64,000 nucleotides of DNA from Burkholderiales bacterium (GCA_026400105.1 JAPLPQ010000083.1:45817-109816); one strand, 5' to 3'; shown: positions 12,174-23,180, numbered from the stretch's first letter. Numbers and translations: made by a program. The notes: generated from the sequence alone by a model not told the origin.

Positions 12174-12368
12174 ATGCTGCGCTGGCTGATCGTCGTGCTG
12201 CTGGCCATGGTGCTGGTGCAGGGGCTGACGGGGTGGCTGCGCAAGATCGGACTCGGGCGGCTGCCGGGCGACCTGCGCTTTCGCGCCTTCGGTCGCTACT
12301 GGGAGCTGCCGATCGCGACCGCGCTGCTGCTGAGCTGGATCGCCGCGCTGCTGCAGCATCTGTTTTGA
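12174..12368 (+). CDS. DUF2905-type small membrane protein
   Basis: 64 aa, two TM segments, GWLRKIGLGRLPGDLRF typical of DUF2905. Confidence 0.75.
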   Translation: MLRWLIVVLLAMVLVQGLTGWLRKIGLGRLPGDLRFRAFGRYWELPIATALLLSWIAALLQHLF

Positions 12369-12378
12369 AGGAGAAGCC

Positions 12379-12837
<459 letters not shown>

Positions 12838-12873
12838 CTCTGGTCGACGCGCCGTGGCCGTGCGCCGCCGGTT

Positions 12874-14235
12874 TCAGGCGCTGATCCCGGCCTCGCGCTG
12901 CGCCGGGTTCAGTGCCTGCGCGATCGCCGCGCTGCGCGCCTGCTCGATCGCCAGTGCGATCATCGGGCCGATCTTGCGCGGGTCGCCGCTCTGCAGCCGG
13001 ACTTCCTCGCTCACGCGCGCCGCGATCGGCGCGGTCGCCACCGCCAGCGCGGCATCGAGCGCGGTTTGCAGCCGCGCCGCCTGGGGATAGGGCGCTTCCT
13101 CGAAGTGAAGCCGGCCGCGCGCGTCGCACTCGCAGGCCTGCAGGAACTCGACGAAGCGCTCGGGCCGGCGGATCGCGTCGCAGCGCTCGAGCAGGCGCAG
13201 CGTGGCCGGCGCCGACAGGTCGGCGCAGCGGTGGATATGGCCATGCTCGCGCGCCACCACTTCGGCCAGCTCCTTGCAGTCGCGCGGCACGCGCCAGCGT
13301 TCGCACAGCTTGAGCAGCAGCTTGACGCTGCGCATCTCGTGGCCTATATGGCGCGGCAGCACGTCGGCGGGCGTGTTGCCCTTGCCGAGGTCGTGGCACA
13401 GGCAGGCGAAGCGCACCGTCAGCGGCGCCTGCAGCCGGGCCGACATGTCGAGCACCATGCCCAGGTGCACGCCGGTGTCGACCTCGGGGTGGTAGTCGGC
13501 GCGCTGCGGCACGCCCCAGAGCCGGTCGACCTCGGGCAGCAGTACCTTCAAGGCGCCGCAGTCGCGCAGCAGTTCCAGCATGCGCGAGGGTTTGCGCTCC
13601 ATCAGGCCGCGCGAGAGTTCCTGCCAGACCCGCTCGGGCACCAGATGGTCGACCTCGCCCTGCTCGACCATCGATCGCATCAGCTCCAGCGTCTCGGGAG
13701 CAACCTCGAAATCGGGCCAGCGCGCGGCAAAGCGCGCCATGCGCAGGATGCGCACCGGGTCCTCGTGGAAGGCATCGGTGACATGGCGCAGCACCCGCTG
13801 CTGCAGGTCGCGCCGGCCGTCATGGGGGTCGACCAGGCGCGGGTCGTTGGGGTCGAAGCGGCCGTCCGCGTCCAGCGCATCGGCCGGCAGCGCGATCGCG
13901 TTGACGGTCAGATCGCGCCGCGCCAGGTCTTCCTCCAGGCTCACGCCGGCATCGGTATGGAAGGCAAAGCCATGGTAGCCGCGCGCGGTCTTGCGTTCGG
14001 TGCGGGCCAGCGCGTATTCCTCGCGCGTGCGCGGATGCAGGAAGACCGGGAAATCGCGCCCGACCGGCAGGAAGCCCTGCGCCGTCATGGCCTCGGGCGT
14101 GCTGCCAACGACGACCCAGTCGCGGTCGGCATGTGGGCTGCCGTCGGGCAGCCGGTGCACGGTATGGAAATGACCCAGCAGGCCGTCGCGCACCGCGCCG
14201 CCGACCAGGTAAATCTGCCCGCTGGCCGGCTTCAT
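12874..14235 (-). CDS. cca: CCA tRNA nucleotidyltransferase
   Basis: [21 protein letters not shown]...RDWVVVG...[16 protein letters not shown] at 14235 within longer ORF. Confidence 0.92.
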   Translation of the reverse strand: MKPASGQIYLVGGAVRDGLLGHFHTVHRLPDGSPHADRDWVVVGSTPEAMTAQGFLPVGRDFPVFLHPRTREEYALARTERKTARGYHGFAFHTDAGVSLEEDLARRDLTVNAIALPADALDADGRFDPNDPRLVDPHDGRRDLQQRVLRHVTDAFHEDPVRILRMARFAARWPDFEVAPETLELMRSMVEQGEVDHLVPERVWQELSRGLMERKPSRMLELLRDCGALKVLLPEVDRLWGVPQRADYHPEVDTGVHLGMVLDMSARLQAPLTVRFACLCHDLGKGNTPADVLPRHIGHEMRSVKLLLKLCERWRVPRDCKELAEVVAREHGHIHRCADLSAPATLRLLERCDAIRRPERFVEFLQACECDARGRLHFEEAPYPQAARLQTALDAALAVATAPIAARVSEEVRLQSGDPRKIGPMIALAIEQARSAAIAQALNPAQREAGISA

Positions 14236-14543
14236 GCGTATTTTTCCAGGATGCGGGTCGAGCGCTCGACGCCCTCGACCGAGTCGCCCTGGTTCACGGC
14301 TTCCAGCATCGAGCAGGCCATCAGGCGGTAGAAGGCCTTGTCCATCGCCTTGCGTGCGGCCGACATCTGTTGCGCGATGTCCTCGCAGGGGCGCCCGGCG
14401 TCGACCATCTCGGCCAGGGCCCGGACCTGGCCCTCGATGCGGCGCAGCCGGTTGACGATGTCGCGCTGGTGCTCGCTGCGCTGCACGGCGGCGCCGGACA
14501 TCGGCGTGGGGCTGGCCAGGGCAGCAGTCTTGTTCGCGGGCAT
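14232..14543 (-). CDS. Metal/formaldehyde-sensing transcriptional regulator (CsoR/RcnR/FrmR, DUF156)
   Basis: [46 protein letters not shown]; overlaps cca start by 4 nt. Confidence 0.88.
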   Translation of the reverse strand: MPANKTAALASPTPMSGAAVQRSEHQRDIVNRLRRIEGQVRALAEMVDAGRPCEDIAQQMSAARKAMDKAFYRLMACSMLEAVNQGDSVEGVERSTRILEKYA

Positions 14544-14582
14544 GTGGGAAAAATCTTTCTGGTGTTCGGGACCGAGCGGGAC

Positions 14583-15527
14583 TCAGCCCCGGGTGTAGCG
14601 TTGGCGCATGGCCAGCAGCGGGTCGGCGCGGCCCTGCAGTTCGAGGTAGCTGGCCACGACCGGCTCGAGCGCCTCGGCGCTGATGCCGAGCTCGGCCAGG
14701 CCGGGCAGGGTGCCGCTGGCGACGTTGTCGACCTTGAGCGAGGCGAAATTGTCGGTGCTCATGAGCGGCTCGCCCGGCAGGGATTGCAGCAGCAGCGCCT
14801 GCAGGTAGCCGAAGGCGCGCGGCATGCCGATCACCGGACGCGGATGGCCCGACAGCCGGCCGGCGATCTGCACCAGCTCGCGCAGCGGGTAGGCACGCGG
14901 CCCGGCCAGCTCGTAGGTCTGGCCGATGGTCGCTGGGTCCTGCAGGCAATGGACGACGGCGCGCGCGACATCGCCGACCCAGACCGGCTGCAGGCGCGCG
15001 GCTGCGCCAGGCAGCAGCATGACGGGCAGCACGGCTTGCAGGCGGGCGAACAGCGTCAGGAAGCTGTCGCCGGCGCCGAAGATCACGCTCGGGCGCAGCA
15101 GGGTCAGCTCCAGCCCGGCCTCGCGCAGCACCGCTTCGCCGGCAGCCTTGCTGCGCTGGTATTGCGAGGGGCCGCTGGCGCTGGCGCCCAGGGCGCTGAC
15201 ATGCACCAGCCGCCTGATGCCGGCGGACTGCATCGCGCGCGCCAGCTTGCGTGGCAGCTCCACATGCGCCTGCTCGAAGCGCTGTTCGCTGCCATGCAGC
15301 ACGCCGATCAGGTTGATGACAGCGTCATGGCCCGGCAGCAGGCGTGCCAGTGCGGCCTCGTCATGCACATTGGCTTCGAGCACGGTCACGCCGGGCAGGA
15401 TCTGCACCGCGCTGGCGTTGGCCTCGCGTCGGGTCGCTACCGTCACGCGCATGCCGGCGCGGACCAGCTGTTCGCAGATCTGTCGGCCGACAAAGCCGGT
15501 TCCCCCCAGCAGCAGGATGTTCTTCAT
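14583..15527 (-). CDS. NAD(P)-binding complex I NDUFA9-like protein
   Basis: [34 protein letters not shown] Rossmann fold; extended SDR. Confidence 0.85.
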   Translation of the reverse strand: MKNILLLGGTGFVGRQICEQLVRAGMRVTVATRREANASAVQILPGVTVLEANVHDEAALARLLPGHDAVINLIGVLHGSEQRFEQAHVELPRKLARAMQSAGIRRLVHVSALGASASGPSQYQRSKAAGEAVLREAGLELTLLRPSVIFGAGDSFLTLFARLQAVLPVMLLPGAAARLQPVWVGDVARAVVHCLQDPATIGQTYELAGPRAYPLRELVQIAGRLSGHPRPVIGMPRAFGYLQALLLQSLPGEPLMSTDNFASLKVDNVASGTLPGLAELGISAEALEPVVASYLELQGRADPLLAMRQRYTRG

Positions 15528-15548
15528 GTGCTTCTCCTCTCGTGCGGT

Positions 15549-17540
15549 TCAGGGCAGATCGGCATTCGGGGCCAGGTTGCCCAGGCGCGGACCAATGGCG
15601 GCCAGGCGGCTGCCGATGCGTTGCGGTTGTCCGCTCAGCAGCGCGGCGTATTGGGTGGTGTTGGCGATCACTTTCTTGACGTAGTCGCGCGTCTCGGTGA
15701 ACGGGATGTTCTCGATCCAGGCTGGCGCCTCGAGCACCGGACCGTTGCGCCAGACGCGCGGCCGTCCGGGGCCGGCGTTGTAGGCGGCGGCGGCCATCGG
15801 CATCGAACCCTCGAAGTCGTCCAGCGCCAGCTTGAGGTAGGCGGTGCCGATCATGATGTTGGTGTCGCGCTCGGCGATCTGGTGCGGCTTGTAGTCGGTC
15901 AGGCCGATGCGCTTGGCGGTCCATTGCGCGGTCGCCGGCATGACCTGCATCAGTCCCGAGGCCCCGACGCCCGAGCGCGCCTCGGTGACGAAACGGCTTT
16001 CCTGCCGGATCAGTCCGTAGACATAGGCCGGGTCGAGCCCGACCTCGCGTGCGCGCTTGACCACCTGCTCGCGGTGCGGGGTCGGGAAGCGCTGGCTGTA
16101 GTCGATCTCGGTCCGGGTGCGCTCGCTGGTGTTGATGCAGCGGTCCCAGACCTGCTGCTGGCAGGCCAGGTCGGCCGCGGCCAGCAGCTCGCGGTCGCTC
16201 ATGCCGCCGCGCTGGTGCAGATTGGTCTGGTAGTTCCATTCGCGCACGCCTTCGCTGCGCAGGCCGTTGCCGATGGCCCAGAGCGCGCGCTGCAGGCCGG
16301 GATTCTGTTGTGCCGCTGCCTTTTCAGCCGGGCTCAGGGGCGCGGGGGTCGGTGCCACCACGGTGGCCTGGCCCAGCGCTTCCTGCGCCAGCTGTTCGTA
16401 GAAGCCGGTGCCGTTCGCGATGCGCTGCAGCAGCGCGCGTGCCTGGGCATCATGGTCCGGCCCCTGCAGCGCGAGCAGCGCGCGCGCCTGCCAGTAGGTC
16501 CAGCTCGGGTCGCGCCGCTGCGCCTCGCCCATCTGGGCGATCGCGCTCTGCACCTGCTTCCAGTCGGCCGAACGCAGCGCGGCACGCGTCTTCCAGGCCA
16601 GCATCTCGTCGTTGAGGTAGCGCTCCTGCGCCTGGTTGAAATAGTCGAGCGCACGCGGCGACAGCTTGAGTGCCGCCTGGCGGCCGATCACGCCCCAGAC
16701 CCAGCTGCGTTCCTCGTCGGTCAGCTGGGTGCGCCAGCGCAGCTTGCCGAGCTGTTCGGCCGCTTCCTCGTGATCCTTGGCTGCCAGCCGCACCAGCGCC
16801 AGCGTGACCAGCTCCTTGGTGCGCGGGCGCAGCGCGGTCAGCTTGTCATCGAGGTAGCGCGCCGGGTTGGCGTAGAGGTCCTCGACTATCACGGCCCACT
16901 GCTTGTCGAGCATGGCGACGGCCTGGGTCGCGACGCGCAGGCGGCCGCTTTCCATCCCGAGGCGGGCGCGTTGCCAGGCGGCATCGACCTCGAGCTCCTC
17001 GCGCTGCAGCAGCGCGCGCGCGGCGCTGGCACAGCCTTCATCGGCCTCCTTCTGGCCCAGCCAGAGCTGGCGCACGGTCTCGGCGGCCGGCGCGCGCGGG
17101 CTCTGGGGATCGGCCAGCAAGGCATAGCACTGGACCTCGCGGTCATCGTTCATGCGGTATTGCGCCTGCTCGATGCGGAAGTTGTTCCAGTCGCCACGCC
17201 GGCCCAGCAGCAGCAGCCAGTCGTTGCGCAGCCGGTCTTCGTAGTAGCTGCCCGACCAGCGGCTCAGGAAGGCGCGGATCTCGTCCGGGCTCGCGCTTTC
17301 GAGCCGGGCCCGCAGCTCCCAGTAGGCACCCAGGGGTTCGAGCAGGTGGCCTTGCAGGCGTGGCAAGGCCGCGCTCAGCGTGCGCTGGTCATTCTTGCGA
17401 AAGGCTTCGCGCATGTCCTGCAGCGCCCGCTCGGGCCCGCTCTGGGCGCTTGCCAGCGCGGGGGCGCCCAGCAAGGCGGTCGACATGGAAAGCGTGGTAA
17501 AAATCGACCACAATCCTGCCAAGGTCACATTTCTCATCAT
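15549..17540 (-). CDS. Soluble lytic murein transglycosylase (Slt70-like)
   Basis: VGLDPAYVYGLIRQESRFVTEARSGVGASGLMQVMPATAQW catalytic region; Sec signal at N-terminus; ATG at 17540 chosen. Confidence 0.9.
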   Translation of the reverse strand: MMRNVTLAGLWSIFTTLSMSTALLGAPALASAQSGPERALQDMREAFRKNDQRTLSAALPRLQGHLLEPLGAYWELRARLESASPDEIRAFLSRWSGSYYEDRLRNDWLLLLGRRGDWNNFRIEQAQYRMNDDREVQCYALLADPQSPRAPAAETVRQLWLGQKEADEGCASAARALLQREELEVDAAWQRARLGMESGRLRVATQAVAMLDKQWAVIVEDLYANPARYLDDKLTALRPRTKELVTLALVRLAAKDHEEAAEQLGKLRWRTQLTDEERSWVWGVIGRQAALKLSPRALDYFNQAQERYLNDEMLAWKTRAALRSADWKQVQSAIAQMGEAQRRDPSWTYWQARALLALQGPDHDAQARALLQRIANGTGFYEQLAQEALGQATVVAPTPAPLSPAEKAAAQQNPGLQRALWAIGNGLRSEGVREWNYQTNLHQRGGMSDRELLAAADLACQQQVWDRCINTSERTRTEIDYSQRFPTPHREQVVKRAREVGLDPAYVYGLIRQESRFVTEARSGVGASGLMQVMPATAQWTAKRIGLTDYKPHQIAERDTNIMIGTAYLKLALDDFEGSMPMAAAAYNAGPGRPRVWRNGPVLEAPAWIENIPFTETRDYVKKVIANTTQYAALLSGQPQRIGSRLAAIGPRLGNLAPNADLP

Positions 17541-17549
17541 AGGGCGATT

Positions 17550-18173
17550 ATGGACAACAATGACCGAATCGTGCAGGCGGGCCGAGCGGCCCAGAAAGCC
17601 ATCTGGCGCAAGCGGCTGGTGGCCGAGCGCCTGCAACTGGAGGACAGGCTGGCGCGCAACGAGGCCCTGCAGCGCGTCATGCGGGTCTGGCTGGTCGATC
17701 GTCCCGATGCCGTGATCGGTGCCTACTGGCCGATCAAGGGCGAGTTCGACCCGCTGCCGGCGCTGTTCCGCTGGCAGGAGGCCGGCATGGAGGCCGACGC
17801 GGCCGGCGCCTCGCAGCGGCGTCGGATCGGGCTGCCGGTCATCAACAAGATCGACAAGACGCTGAGTTTTCATCGCTGGTACCCCGGTTGCGAGATGGAA
17901 GAGGATGCCTTCGGCATTCCCAAGCCCAAGGACACTGAGTTGGTGCATCCGACCCTGCTGTTTGTTCCCTGCGTCGGCTATGGGCCGGGCGGTTACCGGC
18001 TCGGCTACGGCGGCGGCTTCTACGACCGCACCCTGGCCGCGCTGGCGCCCCGGCCTTTCACCGTCGGCCTGGGCTACACCCACGGCTTCCTGCCTGAACT
18101 CGAGCCCGAGCCGCATGACCTCGCGCTCGACGCGCTGCTCAACGACAACGGGGTGGTCTGGCCGCTGCCCTGA
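17550..18173 (+). CDS. 5-formyltetrahydrofolate cyclo-ligase
   Basis: MDNNDRIVQAGRAAQKAIWRKRL...PCVGYGPGGYRLGYGGGFYDRTLAAL. Confidence 0.9.
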   Translation: MDNNDRIVQAGRAAQKAIWRKRLVAERLQLEDRLARNEALQRVMRVWLVDRPDAVIGAYWPIKGEFDPLPALFRWQEAGMEADAAGASQRRRIGLPVINKIDKTLSFHRWYPGCEMEEDAFGIPKPKDTELVHPTLLFVPCVGYGPGGYRLGYGGGFYDRTLAALAPRPFTVGLGYTHGFLPELEPEPHDLALDALLNDNGVVWPLP

Positions 18174-18239
18174 GGAATGCCGCGCTCCTTATGATGTCGG
18201 GACAATCCTGTCCGGTCATCCCGACTCCTTGCCGCCGCC

Positions 18240-19361
18240 ATGCAACCGATCCAGCTCTTCGATCCCGACTCCAGCACCTACACCTACCTGCTGTTCGATG
18301 AATCCAGCCGCGAGGCGCTGATCATCGACCCGGTCGACAGCCAGCTCGAGCGCGATCTGGCCGTGCTGCGCCAGTACGGGCTCAGGCTGCTGTGGACGAT
18401 CGAGACCCATGCCCATGCCGACCACATCACGAGCGCGGGCCTGCTGGCCGAGCATGCCGGCGCGCGCACCGCAGTGCCGGCCGCTTGCGGCATCAGCACG
18501 GCAGCAGTCCAGTTGCAGGACGGCGACCGGCTCGAGTTCGGCCGTCAGTCGCTCCAGGCCCTGGCCACGCCCGGCCATACCGCCGGCAGCATGAGCTATT
18601 ACTGGGATTGCGCCGACAAGCGCCATGTCTTCACCGGCGACACGCTGCTGATCAACGGCTGCGGCCGCACCGACTTCCAGTCGGGCAGCGCCGAGGCGCT
18701 CTGGCACAGCATCACCGGCCGCCTGTTTGCCTTGCCGGCCGACACCACGGTCTGGCCCGGTCATGATTACCATGGCCACAAGCATTCGAGCATCGGCCAT
18801 GAGAAGGCGCACAACCCGCGCCTGGCCGGCAAGACGCAGCAGGAGTTCATCGCGATCATGGACAGCCTGCACCTGCCCAAGCCGCGCCGGATCGACGAGG
18901 CCGTGCCGGCCAATCTGAGCTCGGGCCTGCGCCACGACGCCGATGGTGCCTGGCTGCTGCAGCCGCGTCCGGCCGCCGGCTATGCGGGCGATGTCTCGCC
19001 GCAGCTGGCCTGGGCCTGGGTCCAGGCTGGCGAAGCGGTGCTGGTCGACGTGCGCACCGATGCCGAGCGGGCCTGGGTCGGCTTCGTGCCCGAGGCGGTT
19101 CCGATTGCCTGGAAGCAGTGGCCCGGCATGGCGATGAACCCGGACTTCGACAGCGCGCTGCTGCAGGCTGGCGCCGGCCGCAAGGTCGTGCTGCTGTGCC
19201 GCAGCGGCGTGCGTTCGGTGGCGGCGGCCAAACGCGCGACCGAACTCGACATCGAGGCCTACAACATCCTCGAGGGCTTCGAGGGCGATCCGGATGACCA
19301 CGGGCAGCGCGGCCACCTGGGTGGCTGGCGTTTTCATGCGCTGCCCTGGCGCCAGAACTGA
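18240..19361 (+). CDS. MBL-fold persulfide dioxygenase (ETHE1-like) fused to rhodanese domain
   Basis: ETHAHADHITSAG, TPGHTAGS, FTGDTLLINGCGRTDFQ; C-terminal rhodanese loop LLCRSGVRS. Confidence 0.88.
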   Translation: MQPIQLFDPDSSTYTYLLFDESSREALIIDPVDSQLERDLAVLRQYGLRLLWTIETHAHADHITSAGLLAEHAGARTAVPAACGISTAAVQLQDGDRLEFGRQSLQALATPGHTAGSMSYYWDCADKRHVFTGDTLLINGCGRTDFQSGSAEALWHSITGRLFALPADTTVWPGHDYHGHKHSSIGHEKAHNPRLAGKTQQEFIAIMDSLHLPKPRRIDEAVPANLSSGLRHDADGAWLLQPRPAAGYAGDVSPQLAWAWVQAGEAVLVDVRTDAERAWVGFVPEAVPIAWKQWPGMAMNPDFDSALLQAGAGRKVVLLCRSGVRSVAAAKRATELDIEAYNILEGFEGDPDDHGQRGHLGGWRFHALPWRQN

Positions 19362-19378
19362 GGCGGTTTTGCTGAAAC

Positions 19379-19392
19379 CAGGGTTAACCCTG
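19379..19392. promoter_or_regulatory. Perfect 14-bp palindrome CAGGGTTAACCCTG upstream of coaX (candidate operator)
   Basis: Seen directly, 26 bp upstream of the coaX start. Confidence 0.4.
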
Positions 19393-19417
19393 ATGACGGT
19401 CTGATTATCATCGCGCC

Positions 19418-20197
19418 ATGAGTTTTCTTGCCATCGACGTTGGTAACACCCGCCTCAAGTGGGCGCTTTACGACAAGCCTGCCGTGGATGCCCGCCTGCT
19501 CGCGCATGGGGTGCAGTTCCTCGAGAACATCGAGACCCTGGCCGAGGGTGACTGGAGCCGCATCGCTGCGCCCAAGCAGGTGCTCGGTTGCGTGGTCGCT
19601 GGCGAGGCCGTCAGGCGCCGCGTCATCGAGCAGCTCGAACTCTGGGATGTCACGCCGCAGTGGGTGGTCTCGAGCGCTGCCGAGGCCGGCCTGGTCAACG
19701 GCTACGACCACCCGTCGCGGCTGGGTTCGGACCGCTGGGTCGCGATGATCGGCGCGCGTCAGCGCCTGATCGCGCGTGACCAGCGCCGCCCCTGCGTGCT
19801 CGTGATGGTCGGCACCGCGGTCACGGTCGAGGCGATCGATGCCGACGGCCGCTTCCTGGGTGGCATCATCCTGCCGGGCCACGGCATCATGCTGCGCGCA
19901 CTCGAGTCCGGCACCGCAGGCCTGCATGTGCCGACCGGCGAGGTGCGCGATTTCCCGACCAATACCAGCGATGCGCTGACCAGCGGCGGCACCTTCGCGA
20001 TCGCCGGCGCGGTGCAGCGCATGGTCGACAACCTGCGCCACCACAGCGGCCAGGAGCCGGCCTGCATCATGACCGGTGGCGCCGGCTGGAAGATGGCGCC
20101 CAGCATGACGGTCCAGTCCGAGCTGGTCGAAAGCCTGATCTTCGACGGCCTGCTCGCGATCGCGCATCACCGCTTCGGCACCGCCACGGCGGCCTGA
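19418..20197 (+). CDS. coaX: Type III pantothenate kinase
   Basis: [19 protein letters not shown]...[25 protein letters not shown]. Confidence 0.94.
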   Translation: MSFLAIDVGNTRLKWALYDKPAVDARLLAHGVQFLENIETLAEGDWSRIAAPKQVLGCVVAGEAVRRRVIEQLELWDVTPQWVVSSAAEAGLVNGYDHPSRLGSDRWVAMIGARQRLIARDQRRPCVLVMVGTAVTVEAIDADGRFLGGIILPGHGIMLRALESGTAGLHVPTGEVRDFPTNTSDALTSGGTFAIAGAVQRMVDNLRHHSGQEPACIMTGGAGWKMAPSMTVQSELVESLIFDGLLAIAHHRFGTATAA

Positions 20198-20244
20198 GCC
20201 GCGCGCCGGTCAGCCGCCTTTGCGGCGAGCCGGGCAGGGCTGGC

Positions 20245-21462
20245 TCAGGTGGCCGGTCGGCCCAGCCAGCGCCGGGCCAGTTCGACCCAGAAGCTGGCGC
20301 CGACCGGAATCAGTTCGTCGTTGAAGTCGTAATGCGGGTTGTGCAGCGTGCAGGGACCCGCGTCATGGCCGCCGCCGGTGTAGCCGGCGCGATGGTCGCC
20401 GTCGCCGTTGCCCAGGAACAGGTAGGCCCCTGGCCTGGCTAGCAGCATGAAGGCGAAATCCTCGGCGCTCATGGTCGGTTCCTGCGTCAGCGTCAGCCCG
20501 GGACCGACCAGATCCAGCATCACCTCGCGCGCGAAGGCGGCTTCTGGGGCGCTGTTGACCGTGGGCGGGTAGTTGCGCTCGAACTCGAACTCGCAGCTGG
20601 CGCCGAAGGCCGCGCAGCTGTGGATCGAGAGCTCGCGCATGCGCCGTTCGATCAGGTCCAGCACCTCGGTCGTGAAGGTGCGCACCGTGCCCTGGATCTC
20701 GCAGCTGTCCGGCACCACATTGGTGGCCTCGCCGGCATGGATCATCGTGACCGAGATCACGCCGGTATCGATCGGCTTCTTGTTGCGCGAGATGATGGTC
20801 TGGAAGGACTGCACCAGCTGGCAGGCGAGAGGGATCGGATCGATCGATCGATCCGGCATCGCCGCGTGGCCGCCTTTGCCGCGGATCGTGATCTTGAATT
20901 CGTTGCTCGACGCCATCACCGGCCCCGGGCTCACGGCCAGGCTGCCGGTCGGCAGGCCTGGCCAGTTGTGCAGGCCGAACACCGCCTCCACCGGCCAGCG
21001 CTCGAACAGGCCGTCGGCGATCATTTTGTGCGCACCGCCACCGTCTTCCTCGGCCGGCTGGAAGATCAGCACCACGCTGCCGTCGAAGTCGCGCCGCCGT
21101 GCCAGTTCGCGCGCCGCCGCCAGCAGGATCGCGACATGGCCGTCGTGGCCGCAGCCGTGCATCCGGCCCGGGTGGCGGCTTGCGTGCTCGAAGCGGTTGA
21201 GCTCGGTCATCGGCAGCGCGTCCATGTCGGCGCGCAGGCCGATGGCGCGGCCGCAGGCGCCGCCGTCATGGCCATGGATCAGACCGACCAGGCCGGTGCG
21301 GCCCAGGCCCCGGTGCACCGGTATGCCCCATTCGGTCAGCCGGTCCGCGATCAGGTCAGCGGTGCGCCGCTCCTCGAAGGCCAGCTCGGGGTGGGCGTGG
21401 ATGTCGCGGCGCAGTTGCGCCATTTCGGGCGCCTGCGCGACCAGGGTATCGATCAGTTTCAT
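20245..21462 (-). CDS. M20 family amidohydrolase/metallopeptidase
   Basis: RRDIHAHPELAFEE, MHGCGHDGHVAILLAAA, GKGGHAAMP. Confidence 0.92.
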   Translation of the reverse strand: MKLIDTLVAQAPEMAQLRRDIHAHPELAFEERRTADLIADRLTEWGIPVHRGLGRTGLVGLIHGHDGGACGRAIGLRADMDALPMTELNRFEHASRHPGRMHGCGHDGHVAILLAAARELARRRDFDGSVVLIFQPAEEDGGGAHKMIADGLFERWPVEAVFGLHNWPGLPTGSLAVSPGPVMASSNEFKITIRGKGGHAAMPDRSIDPIPLACQLVQSFQTIISRNKKPIDTGVISVTMIHAGEATNVVPDSCEIQGTVRTFTTEVLDLIERRMRELSIHSCAAFGASCEFEFERNYPPTVNSAPEAAFAREVMLDLVGPGLTLTQEPTMSAEDFAFMLLARPGAYLFLGNGDGDHRAGYTGGGHDAGPCTLHNPHYDFNDELIPVGASFWVELARRWLGRPAT

Positions 21463-21643
21463 AGCAAGGCTCCGGCCATGGCTACATATTAGGCCATCAG
21501 CATGTCGCTTGCCCAGGTCCGGGTTTTGCGATGATGGCGGATCTGAACGATTCGATAATCAGCAAATATCGAACACCAGGGACCGATTCATGATTCCGGT
21601 CTTCGGTTGCAGCGGCAGCAAGGCCTGACCAATTCGACTCGCG

Positions 21644-22891
21644 ATGAACATCCTCTTTGTCCACCAGAACTTTCCCGGCCAGTTCAAGCACCTGGCGCCC
21701 GCGTTGGTCCGCCAGGGGCACCGGGTGTCGGCCATGACGATGCGCCAGGTCGAGCCGGGTTTCTGGCAGGGCGTGCGCATTCTGCCCTACCGCGCCCAGC
21801 GCGGCACCACGCCCGGCATCCATCCCTGGGTGCAGGATATCGAGACCAAGACGCTGCGCGGCGAGGCCTGTTTTCGTGCCGCGTTGGCGCTTCAGCGCGA
21901 GGGCTTCGAGCCCGACGTGATCGTGGCGCATCCCGGCTGGGGCGAGAGCCTCTTCCTCAAGGAAGTCTGGCCACGGGCAAAGCTGGGCCTCTACTGCGAG
22001 TTCTTCTACCGGGCACAGGGTGCAGACGCCGGCTTTGACGCCGAGTTTGCGTCCACCGATCCGGCGGGCGATGCCTGCCGGCTGCGGCTCAAGAACCTCA
22101 ACAACCTGCTGCATTTCGAGGTCGCCGATGCCGGCCTCTCGCCGACGCAATGGCAGGCCAGCACCTTCCCGGTGCCATTGCGCGACCGGATCACGGTGGT
22201 GCACGATGGCATCGATACCGCCGCCCTTGCGCCCCGCCCGGAGGTCAGCCTGACGCTCAACGGCAGCCTCAGGCTGGAGCGTGGCGACGAGATCATCACC
22301 TTCGTCAATCGCCAGCTTGAGCCCTACCGCGGCTACCATGTCTTCATGCGGGCGCTGCCCGAGATCCTGCGCCGCCGGCCCCGGGCTCGGGTGATGATCG
22401 TCGGTGGCGAGGGCGTGAGCTACGGGGCGGCCCCTGATCCGGTGCGCCATGGGGGAAGCAGCTGGAAGCGGATCTTTGCCGACGAGGTCAGGCCCCGGAT
22501 TCCCGACGCCGATTGGGCCCGGGTGCATTTCCTGGGCAATCTGCCTTATCAGCAGTTTGTGCCGCTGCTGCAGCTCAGCGCCGTCCATGTCTATCTGACC
22601 TACCCCTTTGTGCTGAGCTGGAGTCTGCTCGAGGCCATGAGCGTGGGCTGCGCCATCGTCGCCAGCGACACCGCCCCGGTGCGCGAGGCCATCGTTCACG
22701 GTGCAACCGGACGCCTGGTCGACTTCTTCGACGTCGCGGGACTGGCGCAGCAGGTCTGCGAGCTGCTCGAGGACCCAGTCGAACGGGCCCGCCTGGGCCA
22801 GCAGGCCAGGGCGTTTGCGCGCGAGCGCTACGATCTTTCGACGGTATGCCTGCCGCGCCAGCTGGCCTGGGTCGGTGAGCTGGCGGGGTAG
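21644..22891 (+). CDS. Glycosyltransferase family 4 protein
   Basis: MNILFVHQNFPGQFKHLAPAL...PYRGYHVFMRALPEI...LSWSLLEAMSVGCAIVASDTAPVRE. Confidence 0.88.
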   Translation: MNILFVHQNFPGQFKHLAPALVRQGHRVSAMTMRQVEPGFWQGVRILPYRAQRGTTPGIHPWVQDIETKTLRGEACFRAALALQREGFEPDVIVAHPGWGESLFLKEVWPRAKLGLYCEFFYRAQGADAGFDAEFASTDPAGDACRLRLKNLNNLLHFEVADAGLSPTQWQASTFPVPLRDRITVVHDGIDTAALAPRPEVSLTLNGSLRLERGDEIITFVNRQLEPYRGYHVFMRALPEILRRRPRARVMIVGGEGVSYGAAPDPVRHGGSSWKRIFADEVRPRIPDADWARVHFLGNLPYQQFVPLLQLSAVHVYLTYPFVLSWSLLEAMSVGCAIVASDTAPVREAIVHGATGRLVDFFDVAGLAQQVCELLEDPVERARLGQQARAFARERYDLSTVCLPRQLAWVGELAG

Positions 22892-22995
22892 GGCCGAGCT
22901 GGAACTGAAATTTCCCATCCGAAAGCCTGGGTCGCGAAAACGCCAAATTTTCTGTATATAATCACGGCTTCTGATTGATGCGCAATGCATCATAT

Positions 22996-23071
22996 TCCTC
23001 GATAGCTCAGTCGGTAGAGCGCCGGACTGTTAATCCGTAGGTCCCTGGTTCGAGCCCAGGTCGAGGAGCCA
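22996..23071 (+). tRNA. tRNA-Asn(GTT)
   Basis: TCCTCGA acceptor pairs TCGAGGA, anticodon loop CTGTTAA, GGTTCGAGCCC T-arm, encoded CCA. Confidence 0.95.
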
Positions 23072-23081
23072 GAATTGCAAT

Positions 23082-23157
23082 GCGGGATTAGCTCAGTTGG
23101 TAGAGCGATACCTTGCCAAGGTATAGGTCGAGAGTTCGAGTCTCTTATCCCGCTCCA
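23082..23157 (+). tRNA. tRNA-Gly(GCC)
   Basis: GCGGGAT...ATCCCGC acceptor, anticodon loop TTGCCAA, encoded CCA. Confidence 0.95.
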
Positions 23158-23180
23158 GCGCTTTCGCGCTTGAGCAGTCC

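Noticed and set aside
14133-17549. 1346-aa plus-strand ORF (14133..18173)
   Set aside because: Only its last 207 codons are real (5-FCL from ATG 17550); the rest is antisense to well-supported cca, regulator, NDUFA9 and slt genes and is a GC-bias artefact.
20839-20858. GATCGGATCGATCGATCGATC tandem GATC run
   Set aside because: Lies inside the M20 peptidase coding sequence encoding DRSIDPIP; explained by codon usage, too short for a functional repeat.
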